Source: Flavobacteriales bacterium (GTDB lineage Bacteria > Bacteroidota > Bacteroidia > Flavobacteriales_D > Parvicellaceae). Taken from it: a stretch of DNA of 20,659 bases. Positions 6,558 to 13,810 of the stretch are shown piece after piece. Numbering within the stretch: position 1 is the stretch's first letter; each line of letters opens with the position of its first letter. The stretch covers positions 1 through 20,659 of the forward strand of contig JALWSJ010000220.1 of NCBI GenBank assembly GCA_026993705.1. Reading direction: 5' to 3'. Position numbers and translations under genes: made by a program. The notes beneath the pieces are model-generated. The model saw nothing but the letters and a program-made list of their open reading frames with translations. It did not search any database and was not told the DNA's origin.

Positions 6558-7290
6558 ACTTTTTTAATTCGTTTTCAATAATGCTAAAGGTTTTCTCTTG
6601 CAAAGATACATAATCTTTGAAATCTTTCGGATACAAAGGTTTATGGACTTTAACTTTTGCTGTACCGGGTTTAGCAGGACCAAACAAATCAGTGTGGTCG
6701 CTAAACAGTCGCCAATTATTATAAAAAGTTATTGGAACAATAGGTATTCCCGTTTCCATCGCTAACGAAAAAGCACCCCTTTTAAACGGTGCTAATTTGG
6801 GAGCGTGGTCAGGGATTTTTCCTTCAGGAAAAATAACTAGAGAACGTCCTTTCAACAACTCTTCTCTCGCAGGAATCAAGCAATCAGAAGCCTTCACTTT
6901 GCTATCTCTATACACAGGAATATCCACACCGCGCTTAAAGAATAAACCAATAATAGGCCATTTTAAGATTTCAGATTTTCCTAAAAAAGCAATATTATGA
7001 GATATAATCACATACATCAAAACAATATCTAAGTAAGACGTATGATTAGGACAGAAAATGTAGGCTTTATCCGTAGGCAAGTCCTCTTCAAACTTAACAT
7101 TCGTACGCACAAAAACCAAAGCACACAATATCCTCGACCAAATTCGTTTCATCTGAATTCCCCTCTCAATACCTTTATCTCCACGAATCAGCAGAAACAT
7201 TAAAGGATACATCAAAAGACCAATCCCAATGTAAATAATACCGAAATATAATTTATATAAAAACCTGAATAATCCGTATTTTTTTCTCAT
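6541..7290 (-). CDS. plsC: 1-acyl-sn-glycerol-3-phosphate acyltransferase
   Basis: Transfers an acyl chain to the sn-2 position of lysophosphatidic acid, giving phosphatidic acid at the inner membrane face. This supplies the substrate of CdsA, encoded further right. Length is 249 residues. An N-terminal membrane segment (about 12-36) precedes the acyltransferase block: NHTSYLD (82-88) is the HxxxxD catalytic motif, FPEGKIPD (154-161) the substrate-binding FPEG motif, and GIPIVPI (181-187) the downstream proline block. The usual FPEGTR is FPEGKI here, a variation I believe occurs in Bacteroidota homologues. It is first in the operon plsC-gatC-small membrane protein-metH. SR copy C ends only 14 bases upstream of the ATG, so the promoter lies in or beyond that repeat. 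Confidence 0.92.
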   Translation of the reverse strand: MRKKYGLFRFLYKLYFGIIYIGIGLLMYPLMFLLIRGDKGIERGIQMKRIWSRILCALVFVRTNVKFEEDLPTDKAYIFCPNHTSYLDIVLMYVIISHNIAFLGKSEILKWPIIGLFFKRGVDIPVYRDSKVKASDCLIPAREELLKGRSLVIFPEGKIPDHAPKLAPFKRGAFSLAMETGIPIVPITFYNNWRLFSDHTDLFGPAKPGTAKVKVHKPLYPKDFKDYVSLQEKTFSIIENELKKYENQR

Positions 7291-7304
7291 ATCTTGTTTG
7301 TTAT

Positions 7305-7446
7305 TTTGGGCGTTCCCTTTACGGCATAAAAAAGCAGTTTCGTTGCACTACACTACTTTTTAACGCCGTAAAGGTCGGGCTATCCACTATATCTTTTGCC
7401 CTCCAAAAGGAGGGAGGACAAAAGGATGCCGTTCCTATCCCTAACA
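7305..7446 (-). repeat. SR intergenic repeat, copy C
   Basis: On the minus strand: GTTAGGGATAGGAACGGCAT (7445-7426), hairpin 1, GGATAGCCCGACC, hairpin 2 (TTTACGGC pairing with GCCGTAAA), GGGAACGCCCAAA (7317-7305). In hairpin 1 the inner stem is CCCTCC/GGAGGG, replacing the TGTTG/CAACA type of the other copies while the outer CTTTTG/CAAAAG is kept. The base of hairpin 2 is TTTACGGC/GCCGTAAA where copy E has ATTACGGC/GCCGTAAT, a compensated change. It points into plsC. Confidence 0.8.
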
Positions 7447-7473
7447 GTATCCTGTTTGATAAAAAGATAAGAA

Positions 7474-7629
7474 GACCGTTGCAATATTACTTAAAAACTG
7501 AATAGAAATCCATTCTACTTCAATCATCTGCGTTATCGAAATTTTTTAATCCTTATTATCAACACGATAACTGTGGTTAAAAAATTTCTCTAGCCTTGAT
7601 ATTATTGTATAATGAGTTTTGCAACTGTC
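7474..7629. repeat. Imperfect long inverted repeat (T4)
   Basis: Outer arms GACCGTTGCAA (7474-7484) and TTGCAACTGTC (7619-7629) pair with one mismatch. Inner arms GAAATTTTTTAATCC (7538-7552) and GGTTAAAAAATTTC (7575-7588) pair with one bulge, around a small TTATC/GATAA hairpin. The total length (156 bp) resembles the T1-T3 elements, but the intervening arms match poorly and the CCATAGCT core is absent. It may be a decayed member or a separate kind. Confidence 0.4.
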
Positions 7630-7683
7630 TTATAAGGCGTTTTAATGTACCAAACTTTCAATCAACTATACCGCTTATTTATA

Positions 7684-7848
7684 GAACTTGTTTAAAGTTA
7701 ACTTACTAAACTACGCGTAAAGCATTATATTTTCTGGACTTCAGCTAATTTTTATTCCATAGCTAATGGCTATGCAACAAAAATGGAGCTTTGCCAGAAA
7801 ATATAAGCCTTCACGCTCGCTATTAGTCTGTCAACTTTAAACAAGTTC
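7684..7848 (+). repeat. T1 hairpin element, copy 1
   Basis: 165 bp, bounded by GAACTTGTTTAAAGTT and its inverse AACTTTAAACAAGTTC. The halves are complementary over most of their length (for example TTATATTTTCTGG in the left arm), giving one long hairpin whose centre is CCATAGCTAATGGCTATGC (7757-7775). No coding capacity. The copy at 9196-9360 differs at two positions and has the same orientation; the fic gene lies between them. Confidence 0.85.
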
Positions 7849-7907
7849 ATATTCATAATATTTAATTTAACTGGCATTTGCCCAATAACTTATATACATT
7901 GTTTTGC

Positions 7908-8978
7908 TTAGTGTTTTAATATTTCTATCAATTCTGAATTTAAATATAGATTTTCTCTTCCTATTTTTTCTGATTTTAAAACTCCAATATTTTCAAGTCT
8001 TTTTAAATATCTAGACGCAGCTTTTCTTTCAACTTTTAATTTTTCTACAACAAATTCAATTTTTGAATAAGGTTGTTCAAAAAGTAATTCTATCAATTCT
8101 TTTCGATAAATTTTTGGGGCTTCTTCTTTAACCTTTTCAATTGTTGTTTCTAATTGATTTGTAATTTTATTAATCTTTCTGATTGTATAATTGGCAGTTT
8201 CTTCAACAGCTTTAAGCATATATAGAATGTAATCTTCCCACTTATCTGTTTTATTAACTTGATTTAAGAATTTATAATAATCTGATTTGTTTTCGTTTAT
8301 GTACGAACTCAAATATAAAATTGGAATATCGAGTAAATCATTAATAATTAGGTATAAAATATTCAAAATTCTACCTGTCCTTCCATTACCGTCATAAAAA
8401 GGATGAATACTTTCAAATTGATAATGTAAAATTGCTAAGTTTATCAACGGGTGTAAATCTGTTTGATTAATGTTAAAATGCTCTAAAAAATTACTTAATA
8501 AATCTAAGATTTTATTTTTTTCTTGTGGAGGCGTATAGACAATCTCCCCTGTTTTGTCATTTTTCAAAACAGTTCCTGAAATTGCTCTTATTCCTGCATT
8601 ATTTTCAATAATTGTTTTTTGAATAGTTTCAAGGTCTTTTACTCTTAAAAATCCTTGTTGTTTTATCAGTTCAAATCCGGTAAAGATTGCTTTTCTGTAA
8701 TTAATCACTTCTTTTACCTGTGAAAGTGGTTTGTTTTGTGATGCAAGTGCTTTGTATAATTCATCTTGTGTGGTAATGATATTTTCAATTTCAGAACTAT
8801 CTTTTGCTTCTTGTAAAACAACAGCATTAACCAACATTGCTTGATTTGGAATTGTTTTCGCTATTCCTTTTAACTCGCCAAGAGATTGTGATGTTTTACT
8901 TAATTGTCGGAGTATTTTGACTGTTTCGACCTTTTCTCTTTCGGGTGGTAGCTTTTTCAGTTCTTTTATATGTCCCAT
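7908..8978 (-). CDS. Fic family protein (probable AMP transferase)
   Basis: A 356-residue Fic protein. Such enzymes transfer AMP, or less often another nucleotide part, from a nucleotide to a hydroxyl side chain of a target protein. The catalytic motif HPFYDGNGRTGR (192-203) matches HPFx(D/E)GNGRxxR exactly. An N-terminal Fic_N-like domain carries an inhibitory helix motif SSEIEN (61-66), fitting (S/T)xxxE(G/N), which makes this a self-inhibited (class II type) enzyme; the flap segment is near residues 139-152 (GEIVYTPP). The C-terminal 285-350 region looks like a winged helix (AASRYLKRLENIGVL, GRENLYLN), possibly DNA-binding. No separate antitoxin gene is visible. The gene stands alone between two near-identical 165-bp repeats, which suggests an acquired or movable block. 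The target is unknown. Confidence 0.92.
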   Translation of the reverse strand: MGHIKELKKLPPEREKVETVKILRQLSKTSQSLGELKGIAKTIPNQAMLVNAVVLQEAKDSSEIENIITTQDELYKALASQNKPLSQVKEVINYRKAIFTGFELIKQQGFLRVKDLETIQKTIIENNAGIRAISGTVLKNDKTGEIVYTPPQEKNKILDLLSNFLEHFNINQTDLHPLINLAILHYQFESIHPFYDGNGRTGRILNILYLIINDLLDIPILYLSSYINENKSDYYKFLNQVNKTDKWEDYILYMLKAVEETANYTIRKINKITNQLETTIEKVKEEAPKIYRKELIELLFEQPYSKIEFVVEKLKVERKAASRYLKRLENIGVLKSEKIGRENLYLNSELIEILKH

Positions 8979-9195
8979 TTTATCCCGTATTACCTAAACA
9001 TGCCCCAAAAATACAAAAATAAGTCTATATTTCGAAATCATGGTGTGTTTTGTCTTCCGTTAAGCAGAACGCAAATACATCAAGACTTTTGTTATAAATA
9101 TATAAGGTTCTTTTCAATGTTTAAATGATATTAACTATCATCATAAAAAAGGTTTAATAATTTTAATACAAAAATCATTTGTATGATAAGTTATA
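8979..9195 (-). promoter_or_regulatory. Upstream region of fic with candidate promoter
   Basis: On the minus strand two tandem TATTTTTG sequences (9021-9014 and 9013-9006) match the Bacteroidota -7 consensus TAnnTTTG about 30-40 bases before the fic start. No clear TTG -33 box is found at the right distance. The region also holds a T2-type terminal sequence (9104-9131). No gene is visible. Confidence 0.35.
9104..9131 (-). repeat. Solo T2-family end
   Basis: Minus strand reads ATATCATTTAAACATTGAAA followed by AGAACC, one base off the T2 terminal repeat ATACCATTTAAACATTGAAA. The rest of the element is not recognisable. Confidence 0.45.
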
Positions 9196-9360
9196 GAACT
9201 TGTTTAAAGTTAACTTACTAAACTACGCGTAAAGCATTATATTTTCTGGACTTCAGCTAATTTTTATTCCATAGCTAATGGCTATGCAATAAAAATGGAG
9301 CTTTGCCAAAAAATATAAGCCTTCACGCTCGCTATTAGTCTGTCAACTTTAAACAAGTTC
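9196..9360 (+). repeat. T1 hairpin element, copy 2
   Basis: 165 bp, same ends and orientation as copy 1 at 7684-7848; I count two substitutions between them. It has the same central palindrome and terminal inverted repeats. It lies six bases from the rpsU terminator. Such similarity implies recent duplication or homogenisation of the two copies. Confidence 0.85.
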
Positions 9361-9366
9361 ATAAAC

Positions 9367-9400
9367 AAAAAGAGGAAACTTAATCAAGTTTCCTCTTTTT
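9367..9400. terminator. Terminator of rpsU, symmetric
   Basis: Perfect 15-bp inverted repeat, AAAAAGAGGAAACTT (9367-9381) and AAGTTTCCTCTTTTT (9386-9400), loop AATC. A-tract and T-tract flanks allow termination on either strand; the convergent side is rpsU on minus. A second small hairpin (AAGTAAG/CTTACTT, 9457-9477) directly follows the rpsU stop. Confidence 0.85.
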
Positions 9401-9478
9401 TAATCTTATCAAATAAAGTGTTACGCACCCTTTAATAGAACATACATAGGTTTATCAAGTAAGCATCAGCCTTACTTA

Positions 9479-9670
9479 TTAAGCCTCTTGTCTTCTTAAA
9501 TTCTCAACGTAAGCAGCTTTAATCTTTTGCTGTCTTCTAATTACAGAAGGTTTTGTGAATTGTTTACGAGCACGCAACTGTCTCAAAACTTTGGTTCTGT
9601 CAAATTTCTTTTTGTATCTTTTAAGAGCTCTTTCAATTGACTCTCCTTCTTTTACAGGTATTTGTAACAT
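9479..9670 (-). CDS. rpsU: Small ribosomal subunit protein bS21
   Basis: A 63-residue, very basic protein of the 30S platform. The opening VKEGESIERALKRYKKKF and the motif KTKVLRQLRARK-like segment (here RTKVLRQLRARKQF) are diagnostic. In Bacteroidia, bS21 with bS18 and bS6 is known to sequester the 16S rRNA 3' tail, which explains why these ribosomes ignore Shine-Dalgarno sequences. Some Flavobacteriales rpsU genes carry an extended Shine-Dalgarno for autoregulation; here the 50 bases before the ATG are A/T-rich with no AGGAGG-like run. It has its own consensus promoter and terminator, so it is monocistronic. Confidence 0.96.
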   Translation of the reverse strand: MLQIPVKEGESIERALKRYKKKFDRTKVLRQLRARKQFTKPSVIRRQQKIKAAYVENLRRQEA

Positions 9671-9726
9671 ATTATGTTTTTGTTTTTATGTATTAAATTT
9701 AGTTTTCTAACTCAAAAATAGAACTG

Positions 9727-9755
9727 CAAAGATAAGACGAAAATTATTTATTCAA
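9727..9755 (-). promoter_or_regulatory. Consensus Bacteroidota promoter of rpsU
   Basis: Minus strand TTG (9755-9753), 18-base spacer, TATCTTTG (9734-9727): an excellent match to TTG/TAnnTTTG. The expected 5' leader is about 50 bases, consistent with rpsU starting at 9670. Confidence 0.72.
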
Positions 9756-9863
9756 AACTTTTTTTGATTTTTTCGTGCGTTTTTACACAATTACACTTTT
9801 TTTTAAACGAAATTTGCAATTCAAGCAATTCTTATTTGCAAAAATAATAGCGAATTATAATAC

Positions 9864-11807
9864 ATGGAAAGTAAAAGGCCTATAACAGATTGGTTACCTA
9901 CAACAATGAAGGAGGTAAAAAAACGCGATTGGGACGAATTAGATGTCGTTATCATTTCGGGTGACACCTATGTTGATCATCCTTCTTTCGGAACAGCTGT
10001 TATTGGTAGAATTATAGAAAGTGAAGGATTTAAGGTTGCAATTATCGCTCAACCCAATTGGCAAGATGATTTAAGAGATTTTAAAAAGTTTGGTAAACCC
10101 AAATATTTCTTTGGTATTACTGCTGGCTGTATGGATACTATGGTCAACCATTATACGGCTGGAAAAAGACGTCGTTCAACTGATGCTTATACCGCAGGAG
10201 GAAAAGCAGGACATCGTCCTGATTATGCAGTAAATACCTATTCCAATATTATAAAAAAACTTTATCCTGATGTTCCTGTTTTAATTGGTGGAATAGAAGC
10301 TTCTCTTAGGAGGGTTACGCACTACGATTATTGGTCGGATAAATTGATGCCTTCTATTCTTGCTACTAGTAATGCCGATTTATTGGTTTATGGCATGGGG
10401 GAACAACCTCTTAGAGAAGTGCTTCAATTGTTAAAAAAAGGTGTTCCTTTTCATCAGTTGACTATGGTGAAACAAACCGCTTATTTACGACCACAAGAAA
10501 AGGGAATACCCAAAAATAAAAAATGGGAAGATTTAGAGTTAAATTCGCACGAACTTTGCCTAAAGGATAAAAAGTCGTTTGCTGCTAATTTTAAATACGT
10601 TGAACAAGAGTCAAACAAAACTTATGCTAAGCGGATTATACAAAAAATAGGAGAGAAAAACCTGATTATAAATCCTCCGTTTCCTACAATGACCGAAAAA
10701 GAAATAGATAATTCTTTTGATTTACCGTATACTAGGTTACCTCACCCAAAATATAAAAAGAGAGGGCCTATACCTGCTTATGAGATGATAAAGTTCTCTA
10801 TAAATATGCACCGAGGGTGTTTTGGAGGCTGTAGTTTTTGTACCATATCGGCTCATCAAGGAAAGTTTATTGCTAGCCGCTCGGAAAAATCCATATTGAA
10901 AGAAGTGGATAAGGTTACAGAAATGGAAGACTTCAAAGGTTATATCTCCGATATTGGAGGTCCTTCCGCTAATATGTATCAGCTAAAAGGAAAAGATTTA
11001 TCGATTTGTGATAAATGTGTGGCTCCTTCGTGCATTCATCCTATGGTTTGTTCTAATTTAGATACCAACCATAGTGCAATGACTGAGCTATACAAAAAAG
11101 TGGATGCACACCCCAAGGTAAAAAAAGCCTTTGTAGGCAGTGGTATTCGCTATGATTTATTAACTCCAAGCTACAATAAAAAAGGAGATAAAGAAGATAT
11201 GCGAAGGTATATGGAACAATTGCAAAAGCGACATGTTTCTGGTCGTTTGAAAGTTGCTCCTGAACATACGGCATCTGGAACATTGCGTTTGATGCGAAAA
11301 CCAGAGTTCAAACATTTTAAAGAATTTAAAAAGATATACGATAAAATAGACGATAAGTTTAACTTAAATCAACGATTGATACCTTATTTTATATCAAGTC
11401 ATCCGGGGTGTGAAGAAGAGGATATGGCTAACCTTGCGGTAGAAACTAAGGAATTAGGCTTTGAGTTGGAGCAAGTACAAGATTTTACGCCAACGCCAAT
11501 GACGGTGGCAACGGTTATTTATTATTCGGGTTATCATCCTTATACGTTGAAACCGTATTACACACCAAAGTCTCCTGAGGAAAAGAAAAAACAACATCGT
11601 CTCTTTTTTTGGTATAAAAAAGAAAATCAAGAGTGGATTCGTAAAGCTTTATCGAAAGCAAAAGACCCAACTTTGTTGGAGCGTTTATTGAAAAGAAAGC
11701 CTAGTAACTCTTCTAAACCGAAGTGGTTGGCAGAGCAACATAATGCCAAAAAGTACAAGGGGAAAAAGAAAAAAACGCGAGGTAAGTTCAAAAGAAAATA
11801 TAACTAA
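9864..11807 (+). CDS. ygiQ: YgiQ family radical SAM protein
   Basis: A 647-residue radical SAM enzyme of the YgiQ family (UPF0313), function not established. The N-terminal YgiQ-specific domain (about 5-290, with ISGDTYVDHPSFG at 31-43 and GGIEASLRR at 142-150) is followed by the radical SAM core with the cluster motif RGCFGGCSFC, cysteines 319, 323 and 326 (CxxxCxxC). A second cysteine group (CDKCVAPSC...C, about 388-402) may bind another metal site. KVAPEH and the C-terminal DUF3362-like region with EQVQDFTPTPMTVATVIYYS complete the family pattern; the tail is very lysine-rich. Full length, no damaged motif. It starts with ATG at 9864, divergent from rpsU. The AT-rich upstream region has no clear -7 box that I can defend. 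Confidence 0.94.
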   Translation: MESKRPITDWLPTTMKEVKKRDWDELDVVIISGDTYVDHPSFGTAVIGRIIESEGFKVAIIAQPNWQDDLRDFKKFGKPKYFFGITAGCMDTMVNHYTAGKRRRSTDAYTAGGKAGHRPDYAVNTYSNIIKKLYPDVPVLIGGIEASLRRVTHYDYWSDKLMPSILATSNADLLVYGMGEQPLREVLQLLKKGVPFHQLTMVKQTAYLRPQEKGIPKNKKWEDLELNSHELCLKDKKSFAANFKYVEQESNKTYAKRIIQKIGEKNLIINPPFPTMTEKEIDNSFDLPYTRLPHPKYKKRGPIPAYEMIKFSINMHRGCFGGCSFCTISAHQGKFIASRSEKSILKEVDKVTEMEDFKGYISDIGGPSANMYQLKGKDLSICDKCVAPSCIHPMVCSNLDTNHSAMTELYKKVDAHPKVKKAFVGSGIRYDLLTPSYNKKGDKEDMRRYMEQLQKRHVSGRLKVAPEHTASGTLRLMRKPEFKHFKEFKKIYDKIDDKFNLNQRLIPYFISSHPGCEEEDMANLAVETKELGFELEQVQDFTPTPMTVATVIYYSGYHPYTLKPYYTPKSPEEKKKQHRLFFWYKKENQEWIRKALSKAKDPTLLERLLKRKPSNSSKPKWLAEQHNAKKYKGKKKKTRGKFKRKYN

Positions 11808-12073
11808 TGGGGTGCTTTTCTTTGTGTTTAATGGATGACTTTATTTGTTTTCGTTGTTAAGAACAGCCATTTTTTTATGTATTATTGCAGATTGTACCAT
11901 GTCTCGCGTTAGGGATTATTGGGTGACTGTGTAAAATACAGTTGAGTTTTGTTGCAATCGTAAAAACATTGAGGATTTAATAATCGTTTGATTATCAGTG
12001 TTTTATTTTTGCGTTAGTTGGATTGTCCTTAATATGAAGAAAATGAACGGCATAAAACAGTTTTATTTTCTCC
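11808..12073. other. Non-coding gap after ygiQ
   Basis: No convincing gene or terminator is visible between ygiQ and SR copy D. It contains a solo SR opening block at 11906-11923 and a short ACTGT/ACAGT hairpin near 11926-11942. The rest is AT-rich and probably decayed repeat sequence. Confidence 0.5.
11906..11923 (+). repeat. Solo 5' end of an SR repeat
   Basis: GCGTTAGGGATTATTGGG repeats the opening block of the SR family without the hairpins or closing block; like the remnant at 2685 it is preceded by CTC. A complete copy lies 150 bases downstream. Confidence 0.45.
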
Positions 12074-12218
12074 ACGTTAGGGATAGGAACGGCATCCTTT
12101 TGTGTTGTTGCATATATGCAACACAAAAGATATAGTGGATAGCCCGACCATTACGGCGTTGAAAAGTAGTGTAGTGATAACGGAACTACTTTTTTATGCA
12201 GTAATGGGAACGCCCAAA
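12074..12218 (+). repeat. SR intergenic repeat, copy D
   Basis: Blocks ACGTTAGGGATAGGAACGGC (12074-12093), GGATAGCCCGACC (12137-12149), GGGAACGCCCAAA (12206-12218). Hairpin 1 is CTTTTGTGTTG/CAACACAAAAG with loop TTGCATATATG; hairpin 2 pairs ATTAC with GTAAT and AAAAGTAGT with ACTACTTTT. The copy ends 23 bases before the cdsA start codon, same direction, and follows ygiQ in the same direction. Confidence 0.8.
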
Positions 12219-12241
12219 GAAGTTTAATTAATAAGTAAGAT

Positions 12242-13093
12242 TTGAAGGATTTAGTAAAAAGATTGATTACGGGAATTGTGTTTGTTGTGGTGCTTTTGTT
12301 GGCGATTACAACGAATAAATATACCTTGGCGGGACTTTTTTATGTGGTTTCGATGGCGGGGCTGTATGAGTTTTTTGTGCTCATGGAAAAGGTTGGGTTT
12401 AAGCCGAAGAAGAGTATTGCAATGGTGGTAGGTAGTTTGATTTACTTTATTATTGCAATGTATAGCTTTGGTGATTTTAGTTTTGCTTATTTGTTGTTTA
12501 TTTATCCGCTTTTGGTGGTGTTGGTGGCGTTGGAGTTGTTTAGGCGTAGCGAAAGTCCGGTTACTAATTTTGCGTTTTCGGTGATGGGGATTTTGTATGT
12601 TGTGATTCCGTTGTCGATATTGAACTTCTTTGCGTATGACCCTATGTATTATAATCAAATGGAGATTAATACAAATCATTATACCAGTCTTTTGTTGGTT
12701 GGTTTTCTTGTGATTCAATGGGCAAATGATACGGGAGCGTACGTTTTTGGTTCACTTTTCGGTAAGCATAAATTATTTGAGCGAATTTCGCCGAATAAAA
12801 CATGGGAAGGCTTTTATGGTGGTGCTTTATTAGCAGTGATTGTGGGGATTATTTTCGGACAGTTTGACGGGAATGTTTTTCATTGGATTATCGTGGCTTT
12901 GATTATTGTTGTATTTGGTACGCTTGGTGATTTGACGGAATCTCAAATAAAAAGAAGTTGCGGGGTGAAAGACTCGGGGAATATTTTACCGGGGCACGGA
13001 GGGGTTTTGGATCGTTTTGACGGAGTTCTTTTTTCTGCTCCGTTTGTTTTGGCGTATTTACAACTCGTATATTTGCAATTGATTAATCATTAA
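12242..13093 (+). CDS. cdsA: Phosphatidate cytidylyltransferase
   Basis: Makes CDP-diacylglycerol from phosphatidic acid and CTP in the inner membrane, the branch point of phospholipid synthesis. The 283-residue protein has multiple hydrophobic helices and the CDS signature at about 234-260, SQIKRxxxxKDSGNILPGHG followed by GVLDRFD, with the catalytic acidic and histidine residues intact; SPNKTWEGFYGG precedes it. The start is TTG at 12242: it gives the expected MKDLVKRLITGIVFV opening, whereas the first in-frame ATG would remove the first helix. It is followed after 8 bases by psd, a logical pair, since CDP-diacylglycerol leads to phosphatidylserine, the Psd substrate. SR copy D occupies the leader region. 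Confidence 0.94.
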   Translation: MKDLVKRLITGIVFVVVLLLAITTNKYTLAGLFYVVSMAGLYEFFVLMEKVGFKPKKSIAMVVGSLIYFIIAMYSFGDFSFAYLLFIYPLLVVLVALELFRRSESPVTNFAFSVMGILYVVIPLSILNFFAYDPMYYNQMEINTNHYTSLLLVGFLVIQWANDTGAYVFGSLFGKHKLFERISPNKTWEGFYGGALLAVIVGIIFGQFDGNVFHWIIVALIIVVFGTLGDLTESQIKRSCGVKDSGNILPGHGGVLDRFDGVLFSAPFVLAYLQLVYLQLINH

Positions 13094-13101
13094 TAATAAG
13101 G

Positions 13102-13761
13102 ATGACGATACATAAAGAAGGTTATAGAATTATTGGAGGTTCATTTGTTTTTTTGACAATTTTGAATTTGATTTTCCTTAAAGTTTTTTGGGGTGATAGT
13201 ATTGTTTTAGGGTTGTTGGTTACTGTTTCGCTGTTGTTATTTGGTGTGGTGGTTTTCTTTTTTAGAATACCTAAACGCAATATCGAACTGAATGACAAAA
13301 ATATATTGGCTCCTTCTGACGGAACAATTGTAGTGATTGAAGAAGTGGAAGAAACGGAGTACATTAAGGGTCCTGCAACACAAATAAGTATTTTTATGTC
13401 TCCGCTGAACGTACATTGTCAGTGGTTTCCGGTTAATGGAAAGGTGGTTTATACACGCCATCATGATGGTTCTTATTTAGTGGCTTGGCATCCGAAATCG
13501 AGTACAGAGAATGAAAGGAATACGATTGTGGTGGAAACGGCAAATGGTATTCCGATTGTGTTTAGGCAAATTGCTGGTGCATTAGCGAGAAGAATAGTTT
13601 GTTTTACTAAAGCAGGAGGGGAAGCTAAGCAAGATAAACAAGCAGGGTTTATAAAATTTGGTTCAAGGATAGATGTTTTTGTTCCTTTGAGTGCAAAGAT
13701 TAATGTAGAGTTGGATCAAAAAGTTCAAGCGACGCAAACGGTGTTGGCGGAATTGGTTTGA
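13102..13761 (+). CDS. psd: Phosphatidylserine decarboxylase, short (PSD-B-like) form
   Basis: Pyruvoyl-dependent enzyme converting phosphatidylserine to phosphatidylethanolamine, the main phospholipid of these bacteria. The 219-residue short form has two N-terminal membrane segments (about 9-28 and 33-54), the APSDG block (70-74), and ISIFMSPLNVHCQWFP (95-110). The self-cleavage site is Gly187-Ser188 in IKFGSRIDVF; cleavage makes the alpha subunit with the pyruvoyl group from Ser188. The short GS form is used in place of the LGST motif of the E. coli enzyme. It lies 8 bases after cdsA and is clearly in its operon. phosphatidylserine synthase (pssA) is not in the window. Confidence 0.93.
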   Translation: MTIHKEGYRIIGGSFVFLTILNLIFLKVFWGDSIVLGLLVTVSLLLFGVVVFFFRIPKRNIELNDKNILAPSDGTIVVIEEVEETEYIKGPATQISIFMSPLNVHCQWFPVNGKVVYTRHHDGSYLVAWHPKSSTENERNTIVVETANGIPIVFRQIAGALARRIVCFTKAGGEAKQDKQAGFIKFGSRIDVFVPLSAKINVELDQKVQATQTVLAELV

Positions 13762-13810
13762 GGAGGGGGTAGCACAATATTACCTTAAATTAGATAGGGA
13801 ATAAGATGAT

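Noticed and set aside
7684..9360. Composite transposon around fic
   Set aside because: The flanking T1 elements carry no transposase and no clear target duplication is seen outside the pair, so only repeat-flanked block is claimed.
12251..12718. Minus-strand 155-codon frame rich in histidine and glutamine
   Set aside because: It is the antisense shadow of cdsA; the composition reflects the G/T-rich codons of the true gene.
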